This document shows, piece by piece, positions 8,101 through 9,001 of a stretch of DNA of 9,001 bases (positions are counted from its first letter, which is position 1; every line of letters begins with the position of its first letter). Origin of the DNA: CAYUFB01 sp964444125 (GTDB lineage Bacteria; Patescibacteriota; Dojkabacteria; B142; JAFGMG01); NCBI GenBank assembly GCA_964444125.1, contig CAYUFB010000031.1, forward strand, positions 1 through 9,001. Direction: 5' to 3'. The position numbers and the translations under genes are program-made. The notes under the pieces are model-generated. The model saw nothing but the letters and a program-made list of their open reading frames with translations. It did not search any database and was not told the DNA's origin.

Positions 8101-8104
8101 GGTA

Positions 8105-8356
8105 ATGATAAAAAAATACTTTAATCAATTAGTTAACAAAATCTCACAATTAGAATCTGAGCAAGCCATTAAGTTGTTTCTAGAAGGTTTATTAACTCCA
8201 TCTGAAATTGACGAAATTTCAAAAAGATTGGAGATAATTAAGAGACTCAAAGCTGGTGAACCTCAAAGAAAAATTGCAAAGGATCTAAATCTTGGTATCG
8301 CTACAGTTACTAGAGGTTCTAATGAATTAAAAAAAGGAAGGTTCCAAAATGTATAA
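8105..8356 (+). CDS. trpR: Trp repressor homologue (TrpR)
   Basis: This is an 83-residue helical DNA-binding protein of the TrpR family, expected to act as a dimer with L-tryptophan as corepressor. Compared with E. coli TrpR, it keeps LTP (30-32; Thr31 = Thr44), SKRLEII (Arg41 = Arg54), the helix-turn-helix with Arg55 (= Arg69), and GIATVTRGSN (64-73). The last motif contains Ile65, Ala66, Thr69 and Arg70 (= Ile79, Ala80, Thr83, Arg84). Ser88 is replaced by Glu74, Lys72 by Ala, and one residue is missing in the turn before the HTH. The TRGSN motif places it nearer to true TrpR than to the YerC/YecD branch. It is shorter than the 108-residue E. coli protein at both ends. I chose the ATG at 8105, not 8081, because the earlier ATG lies inside the -10/operator and upstream of the predicted transcript. 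There is no Shine-Dalgarno. It contains no Trp. Confidence 0.9.
   Translation: MIKKYFNQLVNKISQLESEQAIKLFLEGLLTPSEIDEISKRLEIIKRLKAGEPQRKIAKDLNLGIATVTRGSNELKKGRFQNV
8335..8342 (+). promoter_or_regulatory. Strong Shine-Dalgarno for the trp leader peptide
   Basis: AGGAAGG at 8335-8341, preceded by a run of A, ends 7 nt before the ATG at 8349. It lies inside the last codons of trpR. It is the only good, well-spaced ribosome binding site in front of a start that I see in the window, and it argues that the short ORF behind it is truly translated. Confidence 0.7.
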
Positions 8357-8441
8357 ACAAACTAATCAACTACAGAATATATCAAAGCATCTTGTTTCCC
8401 CATTTTTTATTTGGTGGCATATCCTTTTTCTTCGGGGATAA
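8349..8441 (+). CDS. trpL: trp leader peptide (30 residues, tandem Trp codons)
   Basis: The ORF starts with MYKQTNQLQN, ends with FFIWWHILFLRG and stops at TAA (8439-8441). Codons 22 and 23 are TGG TGG (8412-8417), the only tandem Trp codons near either tryptophan-regulation gene. It overlaps the end of trpR by 8 nt in another frame and has a strong ribosome binding site. Its position relative to the downstream hairpins is that of a classical attenuator leader: a ribosome waiting at the Trp codons covers segment 1 (8420-8424), and a ribosome at the stop codon covers segment 2 (8435-8441). The peptide itself probably has no function; its translation is the sensor for charged tRNA-Trp. The start is fixed by the Shine-Dalgarno spacing. 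Confidence 0.82.
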   Translation: MYKQTNQLQNISKHLVSPFFIWWHILFLRG

Positions 8442-8492
8442 CCTTTAAGTAGTTTCTAATATTTACTTTTTATCCCGGCTAGGGATTTTTTT
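8413..8492 (+). promoter_or_regulatory. Ribosome-mediated trp transcription attenuator
   Basis: Four segments show mutually exclusive pairing. Segment 1 is TATCC (8420-8424), segment 2 GGGATAA (8435-8441), segment 3 TTATCCC (8470-8476) and segment 4 GGGAT (8482-8486). Pairing 1:2 is TATCC with GGATA (8436-8440), with possible extra pairing of GGT 8413-8415 to ACC 8441-8443 across a bulge. Pairing 2:3, the antiterminator, is 7 perfect base pairs and continues after an internal loop with AAGTA (8447-8451) to TACTT (8464-8468), for 12 pairs in total. Pairing 3:4 is the terminator hairpin. The Trp codons lie just before segment 1 and the leader stop codon lies in segment 2. Low charged tRNA-Trp should therefore favour 2:3 and read-through; high should favour 3:4 and termination. 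Confidence 0.8.
8472..8492 (+). terminator. Intrinsic terminator (segments 3:4 of the attenuator)
   Basis: ATCCC (8472-8476) pairs with GGGAT (8482-8486) around a 5-nt loop GGCTA and runs into seven T (8486-8492), then A and four more T. The stem has only 5 pairs, three of them G-C, so termination is likely partial. It stands 20 nt before the next start codon, in the middle of the transcript from trpR, as expected for a regulated rather than an end-of-operon terminator. Confidence 0.7.
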
Positions 8493-8512
8493 ATTTTAAA
8501 TTATATTTGACA

Positions 8513-9001
8513 ATGTTAGATATATATGAAAAACAATTAATACAATGTGATGTTTTGCAGATGTGTCCAACATCACATAGAAGGATTGCTGAAAGTGGTT
8601 TTAATCCATATGCATTTGAGGATGTCATTGATATATCAACTTTTGCACAAGTTTCTGAAGGTCAGACCGCTTTGTCCAAATATCATGCTAATTGCCCATT
8701 ATTTGTTCTGAAATCATTTGACTCTAGTCATTTATTTCATTTACCGGCAGATACAGAAGGTGATAATGGTAAAATAATGAAGGGCTTACTTTTTGTAATC
8801 TCGCAAATGATTAAAAATATGAATTATCGTGGATATCTATTTCTAAATAGTGGATTTTGTGAACCTGATACTAATAGACAATTTGATGTATACAAGCAAG
8901 AAGAAGAAATTAGATTTTGTCTGAATAGTATTGGTATTGGACCTGAAAATCTTGATGTGCATTATGTACAAACCAGTGGTCAAGGTAAAAATTATAGCCA
9001 G
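8513..9001 (+). CDS. Unrecognised protein under trp attenuator control (partial, C-terminus outside window)
   Basis: The frame is open from ATG 8513 to the last base, 163 codons, with no stop. It begins MLDIYEKQLIQCDVLQMC and has no signal peptide. It shows none of the motifs of TrpA-TrpG, of AroG/AroH or of a membrane transporter. The part from about residue 90 (KGLLFVISQ, then GYLFLNSG, then EEEIRFCLNSIGIGPENLD and a polar HYVQTSGQGKNYS) is faintly like the YdcF/SanA (DUF218) pattern of strand-SG, helix, G-(I/V)-P-x-x-(I/L), strand, S/T-x-x-x-N. I regard this as a weak lead only. No Trp codon occurs in the visible 163 codons. The start follows a 20-nt gap after the attenuator terminator and has no Shine-Dalgarno; an in-frame stop lies at 8480-8482, so the start cannot be far upstream. 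A TTG at 8507 is a possible alternative start. Confidence 0.7.
   Translation, partial: MLDIYEKQLIQCDVLQMCPTSHRRIAESGFNPYAFEDVIDISTFAQVSEGQTALSKYHANCPLFVLKSFDSSHLFHLPADTEGDNGKIMKGLLFVISQMIKNMNYRGYLFLNSGFCEPDTNRQFDVYKQEEEIRFCLNSIGIGPENLDVHYVQTSGQGKNYSQ

Noticed and set aside
8081..8104. ATG at 8081 as start of TrpR
   Set aside because: It overlaps the -10 hexamer, and the eight extra codons are made of the operator palindrome; it would lie before the predicted transcription start. TrpR similarity begins well after 8105.
8411..8443. T-box riboswitch, suggested by GGTGGCATA and the hairpin after it
   Set aside because: The T-box consensus continues as ACC after GGTGGN, which is absent, and only about 60 nt precede it, too short for a specifier stem I. 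The tandem TGG codons and leader ORF explain the region better.
8507..8512. TTGACA directly before the ATG at 8513, as a -35 of an internal promoter
   Set aside because: No -10-like hexamer occurs at 16-18 nt; the nearest (TACAAT, 8541-8546) is 28 nt away and inside the gene.

Overview
The window is AT-rich, with all convincing genes on the + strand, short intergenic gaps and mostly no Shine-Dalgarno sequence in front of start codons. The gene content (a 7TM-GAF histidine kinase, LepA, a short malic enzyme, a membrane-anchored TPR protein next to a small Cys-rich lysozyme-like protein) suggests a small-genome bacterium of the Patescibacteria/CPR type. That placement is inference, of moderate confidence. 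The standard code fits: tryptophan is TGG and one gene ends in TGA.

Layout. 3-2285 encodes a membrane sensor histidine kinase. A good promoter at 2301-2329 starts a two-gene unit: a membrane-anchored TPR protein (2358-3779) and, 7 nt later, a membrane-anchored lysozyme/transglycosylase-like protein with six cysteines (3787-4458). A second promoter at 4475-4504 is placed so that transcription would begin at or next to the ATG of lepA (4511-6403), suggesting a leaderless mRNA. An NAD-type malic enzyme follows (6427-7563), 23 nt after lepA and with no promoter of its own that I can see. A third promoter (7571-7599) precedes an unrecognised 151-residue protein (7621-8076).

The most interesting region is 8053-9001. 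It looks like a complete two-layer tryptophan control system. A promoter (TTGACA, 18 nt, TAAAAT) overlaps a palindrome, GTACTA-N6-TAGTAC, that matches the enterobacterial trp operator half-sites at exact spacing. Next comes a short TrpR homologue (8105-8356) that keeps the Trp-binding and most DNA-contact residues. A strong Shine-Dalgarno inside the 3' end of trpR serves a 30-codon leader ORF (8349-8441) that contains tandem Trp codons TGG TGG. Segments 1, 2, 3 and 4 can pair as 1:2 plus 3:4 (terminator with T-run) or as 2:3 (antiterminator), as in a classical ribosome-mediated trp attenuator. The gene behind the attenuator (8513 to the window end, 163 codons visible) has no recognisable tryptophan-biosynthesis domain and encodes no Trp in the visible part.

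Inferred logic: when tryptophan is plentiful, TrpR represses its own promoter and the attenuator terminates transcription. When charged tRNA-Trp is scarce, both brakes are released and the downstream gene or genes are expressed. The arrangement trpR, then leader/attenuator, then target gene recalls the chlamydial trpRBA operon, but the first controlled gene here is not trpB or trpA.
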